In this document: positions 1-7,439 of the stretch, piece after piece
Numbering within the stretch: position 1 is the stretch's first letter
Layout: every line of letters starts with the position of its first letter
From: Terriglobus sp. RCC_193
GTDB taxonomy: Bacteria; Acidobacteriota; Terriglobia; Terriglobales; Acidobacteriaceae
Assembly (NCBI RefSeq): GCF_041355105.1
Contig: NZ_JBFUPK010000002.1
Span: forward strand, 1,060,037 to 1,124,036
Reading direction: 5' to 3'
DNA: 64,000 bases
Notes under the pieces: model-generated
What the model was told of the DNA's origin: nothing
Databases searched by the model: none
Seen by the model: the letters and a program-made list of their open reading frames with translations, nothing else
Program-made: the position numbers and the translations under genes

Positions 1-91
1 GCGCGCGTGCTTTCAGCCACTCCGGCTTGGGTGTGGGCTTCTTCGGGGAGAGATCAATCTGGATCAGTTCCGATGCGGCTGCGGGCGTCAC
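1..91 (-). CDS. lipA: Lipoyl synthase, N-terminal fragment (cut by window edge)
   Basis: Reading leftward from a GTG at position 91, the frame stays open to the window edge for 30 codons. It ends in PKKPTPKPEWLKAR, which matches the region just before the catalytic core of lipoyl synthases (the usual KPxWL motif). LipA is a radical-SAM enzyme that inserts sulfur into octanoyl groups bound to lipoyl domains. The ATG eight bases further upstream runs at once into a stop, so GTG is the only reasonable start seen. The gene is divergent from the Gfo/Idh oxidoreductase, with about 100 bp between them. The cysteine clusters that would prove the call lie outside the window. Confidence 0.6.
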   Translation of the reverse strand, partial: MTPAAASELIQIDLSPKKPTPKPEWLKARA

Positions 92-189
92 GCTTTCATT
101 CTACGCTTGTGGCTCAGGCGGGGTTTAATATGGCTGCGCGACGCACTGACGCGATTTCTTGCTGCCATTTGTTTAGGGGATTTTTGTCC

Positions 190-1509
190 ATGAGTGTTAA
201 CACCAGCCGCCGTACCTTCCTGCTTGCCACCGGCATGACCGCTCTTGCCTCTCGCTCTGCTTTTGGAGCGAACCAGCGACTTCGCCTTGGCGTGATCGGC
301 GCGGGTGGACGCATGAAATCTCTGTTGAATGCCGCAGAGAGCAGCGGTGTGGACTTTGAAATTGTTGCCGTCTGCGATGTCTACGCGCCCAACCGCGAGC
401 AGGTGCAGACGAGGCCGTCCGCCACGAATGCTACGTTACATAACGACTATCGCGAGGTCGTGGACAACAAAGGCATTGATGCGGTGCTGATTGCGACGCC
501 GGATCACTGGCATGTACGCATTGCCACGGCAGCACTCGCGGCGGGCAAGGATGTCTACCTGGAAAAGCCCGTGAACCACACTCTTGAAGAAGGTGAAACG
601 CTACGCAAGGCGGTGCGTAACAGCAATCGGATTTTGCAGTGCGGTATGCAGCAGCGGAGTTGGCCGCATTTTCGCAACGCGGTGGCGCTGATCCAGGGGG
701 GTGCGCTGGGCCGTGTGCCGCAGGTGCGCACCTACTGGTGGCAGAACTATGCCGTAAGCTGGGTGCCCAAGCCCGTTGACCTCGCGCAGCTTGATTGGAA
801 GCAGTGGCTGGGCGGAGCGCCGGACCAGCCCTATGACGCGGAGAAGTTCTTCCGCTGGCGCTGGTACTGGAATTTTGGCGGGGGCGCTATGACGGACCTC
901 TTCGCCCATTGGATTGACGTGGTGCACTGGGCACTGAAAGCTGAAGCGCCATCCATGGCGACGATGCTTGGAGACAAGTACGTTTTCACCAACTGGGAGT
1001 GCCCGGACACCATCCAGGCGGCCTTCCGTTATCCCGGCTTCGATGTGGTGTACGAGGGCATGATGAGTTCGTCCATTGACGACGGCGGTCTGGAGTTTCG
1101 CGGCACCGACGCCACGCTGAAGCTCACACGCAGCGGCATGACGGTGTGGCACGAGGGCGTGAAGGGGCCGCAAAACCCCATCCTGAAAGAAGACACCTTC
1201 CGCGATGGCACCAACGACCACATGCTGAACTTCTTTCAGTGTCTGGAGTCGCGCAAGGAGCCCAACGCGCCGGTGGAAGCCGGTATTGCCGCAGCCAATG
1301 CCGGCCACATCGGCAATCTCGCCTATAAGAACGGCGGCGTCTGGCAGTCAAAACCGCCTATAAGAACGGCGGCGTCTGGCAGTCAAAACACAGATAACGT
1401 CTTCTCCTGTGGTGGAATAGAGCAACGCACATACAGGAGACACGCAGCACATGCTGAAACGCTGGCGGGGAGAGCGCTGGTTCCACGCGCACGAAACAGC
1501 ACGCTTTGA
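190..1509 (+). CDS. Tat-exported Gfo/Idh/MocA family oxidoreductase with rewritten C-terminus
   Basis: NAD(P)-dependent sugar oxidoreductase family. The ATG at 190 follows an AGGGGA Shine-Dalgarno and begins a Tat signal (SRRTFLLATGMTALA) ending near SAFGA. A Rossmann fold follows (RLGVIGAGGR), then the family motif EKPVNHT (the EKP lysine) and a C-terminal alpha/beta domain with WQNYAVSW and WRWYWNFGGG, typical of periplasmic Acidobacteria/Planctomycetes members. A perfect 35-bp tandem duplication (1320-1389) shifts the frame after ...GGVWQSK. Without it the protein would end two residues later (HR, stop), at about 390 aa. Instead it runs on for about 50 unrelated residues and overlaps the RDD gene by 59 bp. 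The true catalytic domain is intact, so the enzyme may still work. Substrate is not deducible. Confidence 0.88.
   Translation: MSVNTSRRTFLLATGMTALASRSAFGANQRLRLGVIGAGGRMKSLLNAAESSGVDFEIVAVCDVYAPNREQVQTRPSATNATLHNDYREVVDNKGIDAVLIATPDHWHVRIATAALAAGKDVYLEKPVNHTLEEGETLRKAVRNSNRILQCGMQQRSWPHFRNAVALIQGGALGRVPQVRTYWWQNYAVSWVPKPVDLAQLDWKQWLGGAPDQPYDAEKFFRWRWYWNFGGGAMTDLFAHWIDVVHWALKAEAPSMATMLGDKYVFTNWECPDTIQAAFRYPGFDVVYEGMMSSSIDDGGLEFRGTDATLKLTRSGMTVWHEGVKGPQNPILKEDTFRDGTNDHMLNFFQCLESRKEPNAPVEAGIAAANAGHIGNLAYKNGGVWQSKPPIRTAASGSQNTDNVFSCGGIEQRTYRRHAAHAETLAGRALVPRARNSTL
1320..1389. repeat. Perfect 35-bp tandem duplication inside the oxidoreductase gene
   Basis: Copy 1 is 1320-1354 and copy 2 is 1355-1389; the two are identical. 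Thirty-five is not a multiple of three, so the second copy puts translation into another frame. Removing one copy restores a stop (TAA) shortly after a family-like C-terminus. This looks like recent replication slippage or an assembly duplication. Confidence 0.95.
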
Positions 1510-2011
1510 CGAACTGAACGGCTTGCCGCTGGCCAGCTTCAAGCGCCGAGCCTGGGCATTTCTGATTGACGGCCTGATCATCGCGATCTTGAAGGCTCCC
1601 TTTCGGCACTTTCATTTCCTGCCGGAGGCGCACAGCAGCGTGGAACTGGTGAATGAGATCGGCGAGAAGATACCTGAGCTGATCAAGTCCATTGTTTACT
1701 TTGGCGTGGCGCTGAAGTTTGGCAAAGGGCAGACGCCGGGCAAATGGCTGATGAAGATCAAGGTTCTGTCGCTGACACATGACAGTATCGGCTGGTGGCA
1801 GTCCATTGAGCGCGGCCTGGGATACGGCGCATCGCTGCTGGAGGGTGGCTTCGGCTTTTTCCAGTACTTCCTGAACGGCAACCGTATGTGCGTGCATGAC
1901 CGCATCGCGGAGACCATTGTGGTGGATATGCAGAAGCCGCGTGTGCGTCCGGCGCTGCACCCGGAGATTGACTGTGAAGAGCGCCAGATCGAAGCAGAAG
2001 CTGCCGTTTGA
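1451..2011 (+). CDS. RDD family membrane protein
   Basis: A 186-aa protein with the RDD-domain signature: KRRAWAFLIDGLII near residue 35 (conserved Arg and Asp in the first helix), a middle segment KFGKGQTPGKWLMKIKVL, and a late D-R-I-A-E-T motif before the last conserved segment. RDD proteins are small integral membrane proteins, some with ion-exchange roles; the function here is unknown. The ATG at 1451 follows an ACAGGAGA-type site at 1433-1440. Its first 59 bp are overlapped by the frameshifted tail of the preceding oxidoreductase, an overlap created by the 35-bp duplication. Confidence 0.8.
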   Translation: MLKRWRGERWFHAHETARFDELNGLPLASFKRRAWAFLIDGLIIAILKAPFRHFHFLPEAHSSVELVNEIGEKIPELIKSIVYFGVALKFGKGQTPGKWLMKIKVLSLTHDSIGWWQSIERGLGYGASLLEGGFGFFQYFLNGNRMCVHDRIAETIVVDMQKPRVRPALHPEIDCEERQIEAEAAV

Positions 2012-2098
2012 GGCGGGATTTTTGGGGTGGCCAGCGTTCTCTGAATTTTCTTCAAGACGCGTTGACTGCCATTATCAATAACCCGTAGTATTGCGCCC

Positions 2099-2857
2099 AT
2101 GAAACGGCGTGAATTTGTGAAGGGGTTAGCGGTAACGGCCGCGGCCACTACTGCCCTTGCCCAACAGAAGAAGGCGTCGCCCCAAGCGGCGACACCTGTG
2201 CCCAACACCAGCACTATCACCCAGGGCGAGCAGGCGGTTGCTCCCAATAATGCATCTGCACCCGCAGCGCAGGCTCGCCAGCGGCAGATGGCATCCTTCA
2301 AGACGCCGAACATTCCGCTGTCTCAACCGGACGTTGTCGCAGTGACGGATGTGCGCTATTTCACGCCAGCGCGCTATGCCACGCTGACGCGGTTTGCGGA
2401 TCTGCTGCTTCCCGCATCGCAGGGCTATCCCGGTGCGGTGCAGGCTGGAGCCCCGGAGTTTTTGGACTTCCTCATCGGCGCATCGCCGGCGGATCGTCAG
2501 GCCATGTACAACGATGGTTTGGATCGCCTGAATGCAGATTGCCTGAAGAAGTCTGGCGTTTCATTTGCGAAGGCCACGGCTGCGCAGGCTGACGCTGCTG
2601 TTCGTCCGTACCTGAAGGGCTGGATCAACGATCATCCGCCGACGGAAAAGCATGAGAACTTCATTGCGCTGGCCCACCGCGATATCCGCCAGGCCACGAT
2701 GAATTCGGTCGCATGGGCGCAGGCTGCAGAAGTTTCCGGTGAACGCGTGAGCGTTGGCCTGTTTGTGCATCCGCTGGATCCCGGCATTGAAACCTGGGTA
2801 ACGCGCAGTGGCGCACCCAAGGCATCCGCGCCGCTGACCAAGCAGGCCCACTCCTAA
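2099..2857 (+). CDS. Gluconate 2-dehydrogenase subunit 3-like protein
   Basis: A 252-aa Tat-exported protein (MKRREFVKGLAVTAAATTALA). After a low-complexity Ala/Pro/Gln linker comes the subunit-3 fold: TRFADLLLPASQGYPGA, then EFLDFLIGASPADRQ, and a helical C-terminal half ending about residue 240. In the known membrane-bound gluconate/sugar dehydrogenases, the small subunit carries the folded FAD subunit through the Tat pathway. It is followed 27 bp later by the GMC flavoprotein, which has no signal of its own, fitting piggy-back export. The hydrophilic linker between signal and domain is longer than usual. Confidence 0.82.
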   Translation: MKRREFVKGLAVTAAATTALAQQKKASPQAATPVPNTSTITQGEQAVAPNNASAPAAQARQRQMASFKTPNIPLSQPDVVAVTDVRYFTPARYATLTRFADLLLPASQGYPGAVQAGAPEFLDFLIGASPADRQAMYNDGLDRLNADCLKKSGVSFAKATAAQADAAVRPYLKGWINDHPPTEKHENFIALAHRDIRQATMNSVAWAQAAEVSGERVSVGLFVHPLDPGIETWVTRSGAPKASAPLTKQAHS

Positions 2858-2884
2858 ACGGTTCCGAAGAGACGAGAGAGCGAC

Positions 2885-4450
2885 ATGGCAGACAAGAAGG
2901 TTGACGTACTGATTATCGGTTCAGGACACACCGGCGGTATGGCCGCGAAGATCCTGACGCAGAAGGGCATCGCAGTCACCATGCTGGATGCAGGCCCTGC
3001 GATTGACTGGGAGAAGGACCGCACGCTGAGGCCCGCGAACCAACTCCCCTATAAGGGCTTTGATGCTCCGGGTCGCCACCCGCATATCTTCCAGGCCAGC
3101 GAGTTCAGCGCGAACCAGTGGGTCGACGAGAAGGTCATTCCCTACAACTACCCTGCGGGCCAGCAATATAACTGGGTGCGTGTGCGCAGCCTGGGTGGAC
3201 GTTCGCCGTACTGGGGCCGCCAGAGCTTCCGGCTGTCGGACTTCGAGTTCAAGTGCAAGGACCACGATGGTTTCGGTGAAAACTGGCCGATCTCGTTGAA
3301 GGATCTGGCACCGTACTACGACCGCGTGGAAGAGATTTTCCAGGTAAGCGGTCATCATGACAACCTGCCGCAGTATCCGGATGGCAACTTCGTCGAGGAC
3401 AACTCGCCGTGGTCGCCTGCGATGCAGCGCTTCGTGGACGCCGGCAAGAAGCTGGGTGTCCCCGTCACCAAGGCACGTTCCGCGCGTGGCCGTGACGGCA
3501 TGGCGGCCTCGTTGAACCTGCTGATACCGGACGCAGTGGCAACCGGCAAGCTGACCACCATCACCAACGCCATCGTCCGCAAAATCACCACGGACAAGAA
3601 CAGCGGCAAGGTGGATGGCGTCATCTTCATCGACCGCCATTCGCACCGCGAGATGGTGCTGAAGGCGCGCGTGGTGATCGTGGCCTGCGGCACGCTGGAA
3701 ACCACGCGTCTGCTGATGATCTCGGAGCTGGCAAACTCCAGCGGCCTGCTTGGTCATCACCTGACCGACCAGATCTACGGTGCAGGCATTTCGGCATCGG
3801 TCCCTGAGGCACGTGGCGGCAAGCCTGGTGTCATTGGCGGCGGTGCACTTATCCCGCGTTTCCGTAATCTGGAAACCAAGACCTCGGGCTTTATGCGCGG
3901 CTATGCCGTAAACGTATCCTCTAGCCCGGGACCCATGGACCCACGCTGGTTCCCGGAATACGGCGCGGCTCTGGATAAGAAGCTGGACGAGTACAACGGC
4001 AGCGGCTTCACCACGAACATCATGGGCGAGACGCTGGGCCACTATGAGAACCACGTCAGCCTCAACAAGGCAGTTGTAGACGCATGGGGTATGCCCACGC
4101 TCACCATCAGCACCAAGTACGGCGCCAACGAAGACAACATGGCAAAGGACATGGTGGACACCACCGCTGCTATGGCTGAGGCTGCCGGCTTTGAAGTGCT
4201 GGTGCGGAACTACAAGTACAACCCACCGGGCTACTCCATCCACGAGCAGGGAACTGCCCGCATGAGCGACGACAAGAAGAAGGGCGTTGTGAACGCGTGG
4301 AACCAGACGCACGATCACAAGAACATGTTCATCTCAGATGCCAGCGTGATGGTATGCGCGGGATGGCAGAACCCGACGATGACGATCCTGGCGCTGGCTA
4401 TGCGCGCTTCGGAGTATCTGGCCGAAGAGATGCGCAAGGGCAACGTCTAG
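2885..4450 (+). CDS. GMC family FAD-dependent oxidoreductase (large catalytic subunit)
   Basis: A 521-aa flavoprotein. It has an N-terminal dinucleotide site (IIGSGHTGGMAAKIL at about residues 10-24), a second FAD-contact region VRSLGGRSPYWGR near residue 100, and the GMC C-terminal signature SIHEQGTARM with the catalytic His, then WQNPTMTILALA with the paired Asn. It would oxidise a sugar or sugar-acid hydroxyl and pass electrons to a cytochrome. There is no signal peptide, so export probably depends on the subunit-3-like partner encoded just upstream. A multiheme cytochrome follows within 95 bp, completing a three-part dehydrogenase. The substrate cannot be read from sequence. Confidence 0.9.
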   Translation: MADKKVDVLIIGSGHTGGMAAKILTQKGIAVTMLDAGPAIDWEKDRTLRPANQLPYKGFDAPGRHPHIFQASEFSANQWVDEKVIPYNYPAGQQYNWVRVRSLGGRSPYWGRQSFRLSDFEFKCKDHDGFGENWPISLKDLAPYYDRVEEIFQVSGHHDNLPQYPDGNFVEDNSPWSPAMQRFVDAGKKLGVPVTKARSARGRDGMAASLNLLIPDAVATGKLTTITNAIVRKITTDKNSGKVDGVIFIDRHSHREMVLKARVVIVACGTLETTRLLMISELANSSGLLGHHLTDQIYGAGISASVPEARGGKPGVIGGGALIPRFRNLETKTSGFMRGYAVNVSSSPGPMDPRWFPEYGAALDKKLDEYNGSGFTTNIMGETLGHYENHVSLNKAVVDAWGMPTLTISTKYGANEDNMAKDMVDTTAAMAEAAGFEVLVRNYKYNPPGYSIHEQGTARMSDDKKKGVVNAWNQTHDHKNMFISDASVMVCAGWQNPTMTILALAMRASEYLAEEMRKGNV

Positions 4451-4490
4451 TCGTCAGCATCATCCAACAGAAGTACACTTGCAGTAACGT

Positions 4491-4521
4491 ACGTGCCGTT
4501 TCCCATCCGGGAGCGGCACGT
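4491..4521 (+). terminator. Hairpin between GMC gene and cytochrome gene
   Basis: ACGTGCCG (4491-4498) pairs perfectly with CGGCACGT (4514-4521) and is followed by only three T residues. It could be a weak terminator or attenuator that lowers cytochrome expression relative to the dehydrogenase subunits. Confidence 0.4.
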
Positions 4522-4543
4522 TTCCATCAGGGGAGAAGGTTCG

Positions 4544-5296
4544 TTGAAGAAGTTGTTGTTGGCAATCGCGCTGATGTTCGCATTCGCTCTGGGAGCGCAC
4601 GCGCAGGATGATTCCATGGGCGCGCCGCCGCAGAACGATGCTGCGCAGGTTGCATCGCCAGCAGATGTGGCGAAGGCCTCTGCGCCGACTGTCACAGGTA
4701 ATACGGCTCCTGGGCAGCCCATCAACTTCAATCATCAGTTGCACGTCGGCACAGCGAAGCTGCAGTGCAATGATTGCCACGAACCGAACCGCGGCGGCGC
4801 AACGCTGGCCATTCCGCAACCTTCCAAGTGCATGTTGTGCCATGCCGCTATTGCCACCGATAAGCCGGACATCAAGCACCTGGCGGATGCGGCGAAGAAC
4901 AACGAACTCATCCAGTGGGTGCGTGTTTATCGCGTGCCGTCATTCGTGACCTTCAGCCACAAGACGCATACCTCTGCAGGGGCCACCTGCGAAGCTTGCC
5001 ACGGGCCTGTCGCTCAGCGCACGGCGATTGCTGAAGAGAAGAACCTGCACATGGCCGGTTGCATTTCCTGCCATCAGCAAGTGAATGCACCTGCTACCTG
5101 CGACACCTGCCATGCCATCATGTCGAAGAACGGACAGTCGCCCTTTGATGCGGATAAGACGGTGTTGGCTCGTTTGCACGTGCCGATGGCATCTGCGCAT
5201 ACTGTCGTGGCGGATATGCATCGCAGCCTGACCGACTCTCTCGCCGCGACTGCCACCTCTTCCGTGGCGATTTATCTACGCGCACCCGCACTATAA
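4544..5296 (+). CDS. Pentaheme cytochrome c (class III/c3-like), secreted
   Basis: A TTG at 4544 with an AGGGGAGAAGG Shine-Dalgarno just upstream gives a clean Sec signal (MKKLLLAIALMFAFALGAHA) and a 250-aa protein. Five CxxCH heme motifs are visible: CNDCH, CMLCH, CEACH, CISCH and CDTCH. Extra His residues (INFNHQLH, TFSHKTHTS) are suitable as distal ligands, as in cytochrome c3/c7 proteins. It probably takes electrons from the upstream GMC subunit and hands them to the respiratory chain in the periplasm. Classical gluconate dehydrogenases instead use a triheme C-type subunit, so this pairing is a variant. An ATG at 4493 would give a longer product without a proper signal peptide. Confidence 0.85.
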   Translation: MKKLLLAIALMFAFALGAHAQDDSMGAPPQNDAAQVASPADVAKASAPTVTGNTAPGQPINFNHQLHVGTAKLQCNDCHEPNRGGATLAIPQPSKCMLCHAAIATDKPDIKHLADAAKNNELIQWVRVYRVPSFVTFSHKTHTSAGATCEACHGPVAQRTAIAEEKNLHMAGCISCHQQVNAPATCDTCHAIMSKNGQSPFDADKTVLARLHVPMASAHTVVADMHRSLTDSLAATATSSVAIYLRAPAL

Positions 5297-5396
5297 GTTT
5301 TCATGAAGTGGTACCCGGTTTGTTTCCGCGTGCACGATAACTTGCATATGCATAGAATGCAGGCATCCAGTTCGCATCTGCGGAGCCGTTTAAACC

Positions 5397-7397
5397 TTGC
5401 ATTCTTTGCTTTACCGTATGTTTGCCGCTGTATTTGCGGGGAGTCTCTTTGCGTGCTCCTGTCACGCACAGGGAACGGATGACCGCATCTATGCGCAACC
5501 GCCGTTGCAGACGGAACTCATTACACCGCTGGACGCAGGGAGGCTGAAGCCCGGAGCGCTGGTGGCGGCAAAAGTCAGTTACAACTGGAAAATCCCCAAT
5601 TGCACGCTGGACAGTGGTTCCACGGTTACGGGACATATCCTGGCGGCGCAGGTCGATAAGGGAACACGCACCTCTACGATTGCCATTCAGTTTGATGCGG
5701 CGGATTGCAATGGCAAGTTGCAATCGCCAGTGCGGATGCGTGTCTTTGCGTTGATCTTCATGCCGTCTCCCACGGACGAACGCGCCTTTGCCGATCGGGG
5801 CGGACTTTTCGGAAGCTTCTCCCCTCGTCCACCGCAAACGTCGGGTGGAGGGGCAGGGCTTGCGTCAGCTGGCGTGCAGCCGGAATCTGTTGTTCATCGA
5901 TACGATGTCCAAAACGATATGACTATACGCGCGGGGCCGCAGCAGAAACTCCCCAGTGTCATTCGCGCGGGTATGGTCTTCGGCGAAAAGAAGGTCACTC
6001 TGGACCCGGATGGCGGCCCGGAGAATTCGTCGCTGGTGCGTAAGCAGGAGACGTCCTTTCGCATAGCGGCGGGTACCAGAATCATCCTGATGCCGAAGCT
6101 TGAGGCGCAGCCTCTGCTGGAAGCATCGGTTCCGGCAAAGTCAGAGCCGACAGTGGAACGTAAGCCCACGGAAGCCACTGCGATTGCGTCTACCTTGTTG
6201 CCTTCCACGGCTCTTTCCGTGCGCCCAAAAGACGAGACGGAAGTATGCTCCTCGGATTGCAGCGCAGAAACCGTGAGGATGACGGCCGTGTCGGCAACCG
6301 GAGAGATTATGGACCTGGCGAAGCTGGGGTATTCCCGCCCGGACCGCCGCGAACTGGACGGCTTTCACCATGCCTATACGCTGACGTATCTTGATGCCGG
6401 ACACCTGCTGCTGACTTTCGATCTGCATGACATGCGCATACGCCGCAGCGGTGGTTTGCATCCGGATTACGTCCACACGGTGCGGGCGATCATCATCAAT
6501 CCGGCCACGCGCAACGTGATTCGCGTGGTGGATTGGAAGGTTATTGGCGAAGAGCAGTATGTCTGGCCCGCCTCCGCAGGCCACGTGCTGGTGCATCTGG
6601 GGCATCAGCTTCGTCTGCTGGATACCAACCTGGCCACGGTGCAGACGTTCGATCTGGACGGACCATTGCTGTGGGTAGCAGTCGCGCCTGCGGGATCAGT
6701 GTTTGCAGCCGGAACGCTGAAGGAGCGTCATTCCGATGATCTACATCATCGCCTCACTGAAATCGCTGGCTATGAGCCGGAGGAGACGGTGCGTGTCCAG
6801 TTTCTGGACGCTGAGTTCCGTTCCATGGGAGAAACTTCGCAGCCCAGCACAGTTGGGCTGCCTGTGCTAACCCCCAAGGGTGAGTTGCGCGTGCTCTCAC
6901 TGGATCTGCATCGCTGGCAGATTGAGGAGTTTGACTGGGATCATGCGCGGCACACCATTGCCACCACAGTCAGCGATTGCCAACCGCGTGTGTCATTACC
7001 CACAGAAGGGACGGTGTTTGTTGCCGGGTGTGACCGGGGGCAGGTGTGGTATCGCGTGTTACGTCAGGATGGCCACACCGTTGTCCGTGGCGATGCGTCT
7101 TCACGGCAACTGGAACTGGCGGCGGCGGGCGACAGCAGCAGCGATGCCTTTGCCGTGCGCGTGGTCTGGAATGCTATTTCGCACGATCGGGCGGCGCGCA
7201 TTCGTGCTGTGGATCTGCGTGGGGAGCAGGTGGCGGTGTATCGTGCTGCGGACGGCAGGCGGTTGCTCATCAGCCGCGTGGAGGATGTGCCACTGACGGA
7301 GCAATCCTTTGCCCTGGCACCGAACGCGCATCAGCTTGCTGTATTGGGAACGCATGGCGTGTACTTCTTCCCGATTGAGCAGGCGAAGGCAAACTGA
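5397..7397 (+). CDS. Large secreted protein of unknown function
   Basis: A 666-aa protein not recognised as a named family. A stop lies directly upstream, so the start is TTG 5397 (gives an n-region with an Arg) or ATG 5418. The signal peptide ends near CSCHAQG. Residues about 35-220 contain segments such as LDAGRLKPGALVAAKV and STVTGHILAAQVD, a pattern also seen in Acidobacteria proteins that describe a component by a cost-like 'mutable' barrel domain. The C-terminal ~400 residues are rich in beta-strand blocks with aromatic ends (HLLLTFDLHDM, VLVHLGHQLRLLDTN) and may form a propeller. It is not obviously co-transcribed with its neighbours, though the ligase starts 43 bp downstream. Location is probably periplasm or outer surface. 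Confidence 0.6.
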   Translation: MHSLLYRMFAAVFAGSLFACSCHAQGTDDRIYAQPPLQTELITPLDAGRLKPGALVAAKVSYNWKIPNCTLDSGSTVTGHILAAQVDKGTRTSTIAIQFDAADCNGKLQSPVRMRVFALIFMPSPTDERAFADRGGLFGSFSPRPPQTSGGGAGLASAGVQPESVVHRYDVQNDMTIRAGPQQKLPSVIRAGMVFGEKKVTLDPDGGPENSSLVRKQETSFRIAAGTRIILMPKLEAQPLLEASVPAKSEPTVERKPTEATAIASTLLPSTALSVRPKDETEVCSSDCSAETVRMTAVSATGEIMDLAKLGYSRPDRRELDGFHHAYTLTYLDAGHLLLTFDLHDMRIRRSGGLHPDYVHTVRAIIINPATRNVIRVVDWKVIGEEQYVWPASAGHVLVHLGHQLRLLDTNLATVQTFDLDGPLLWVAVAPAGSVFAAGTLKERHSDDLHHRLTEIAGYEPEETVRVQFLDAEFRSMGETSQPSTVGLPVLTPKGELRVLSLDLHRWQIEEFDWDHARHTIATTVSDCQPRVSLPTEGTVFVAGCDRGQVWYRVLRQDGHTVVRGDASSRQLELAAAGDSSSDAFAVRVVWNAISHDRAARIRAVDLRGEQVAVYRAADGRRLLISRVEDVPLTEQSFALAPNAHQLAVLGTHGVYFFPIEQAKAN

Positions 7398-7439
7398 GGC
7401 AGTCACTCGCGCAATCGCAGGCATCTGTCAGAGTGAGGC

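Noticed and set aside
2921-4318. 465-codon open frame on the minus strand
   Set aside because: It is the antisense of the GMC oxidoreductase. The real frame has clear FAD and GMC motifs; the reverse frame shows no family pattern and is rich in His/Val/Arg, as expected for a high-GC shadow.
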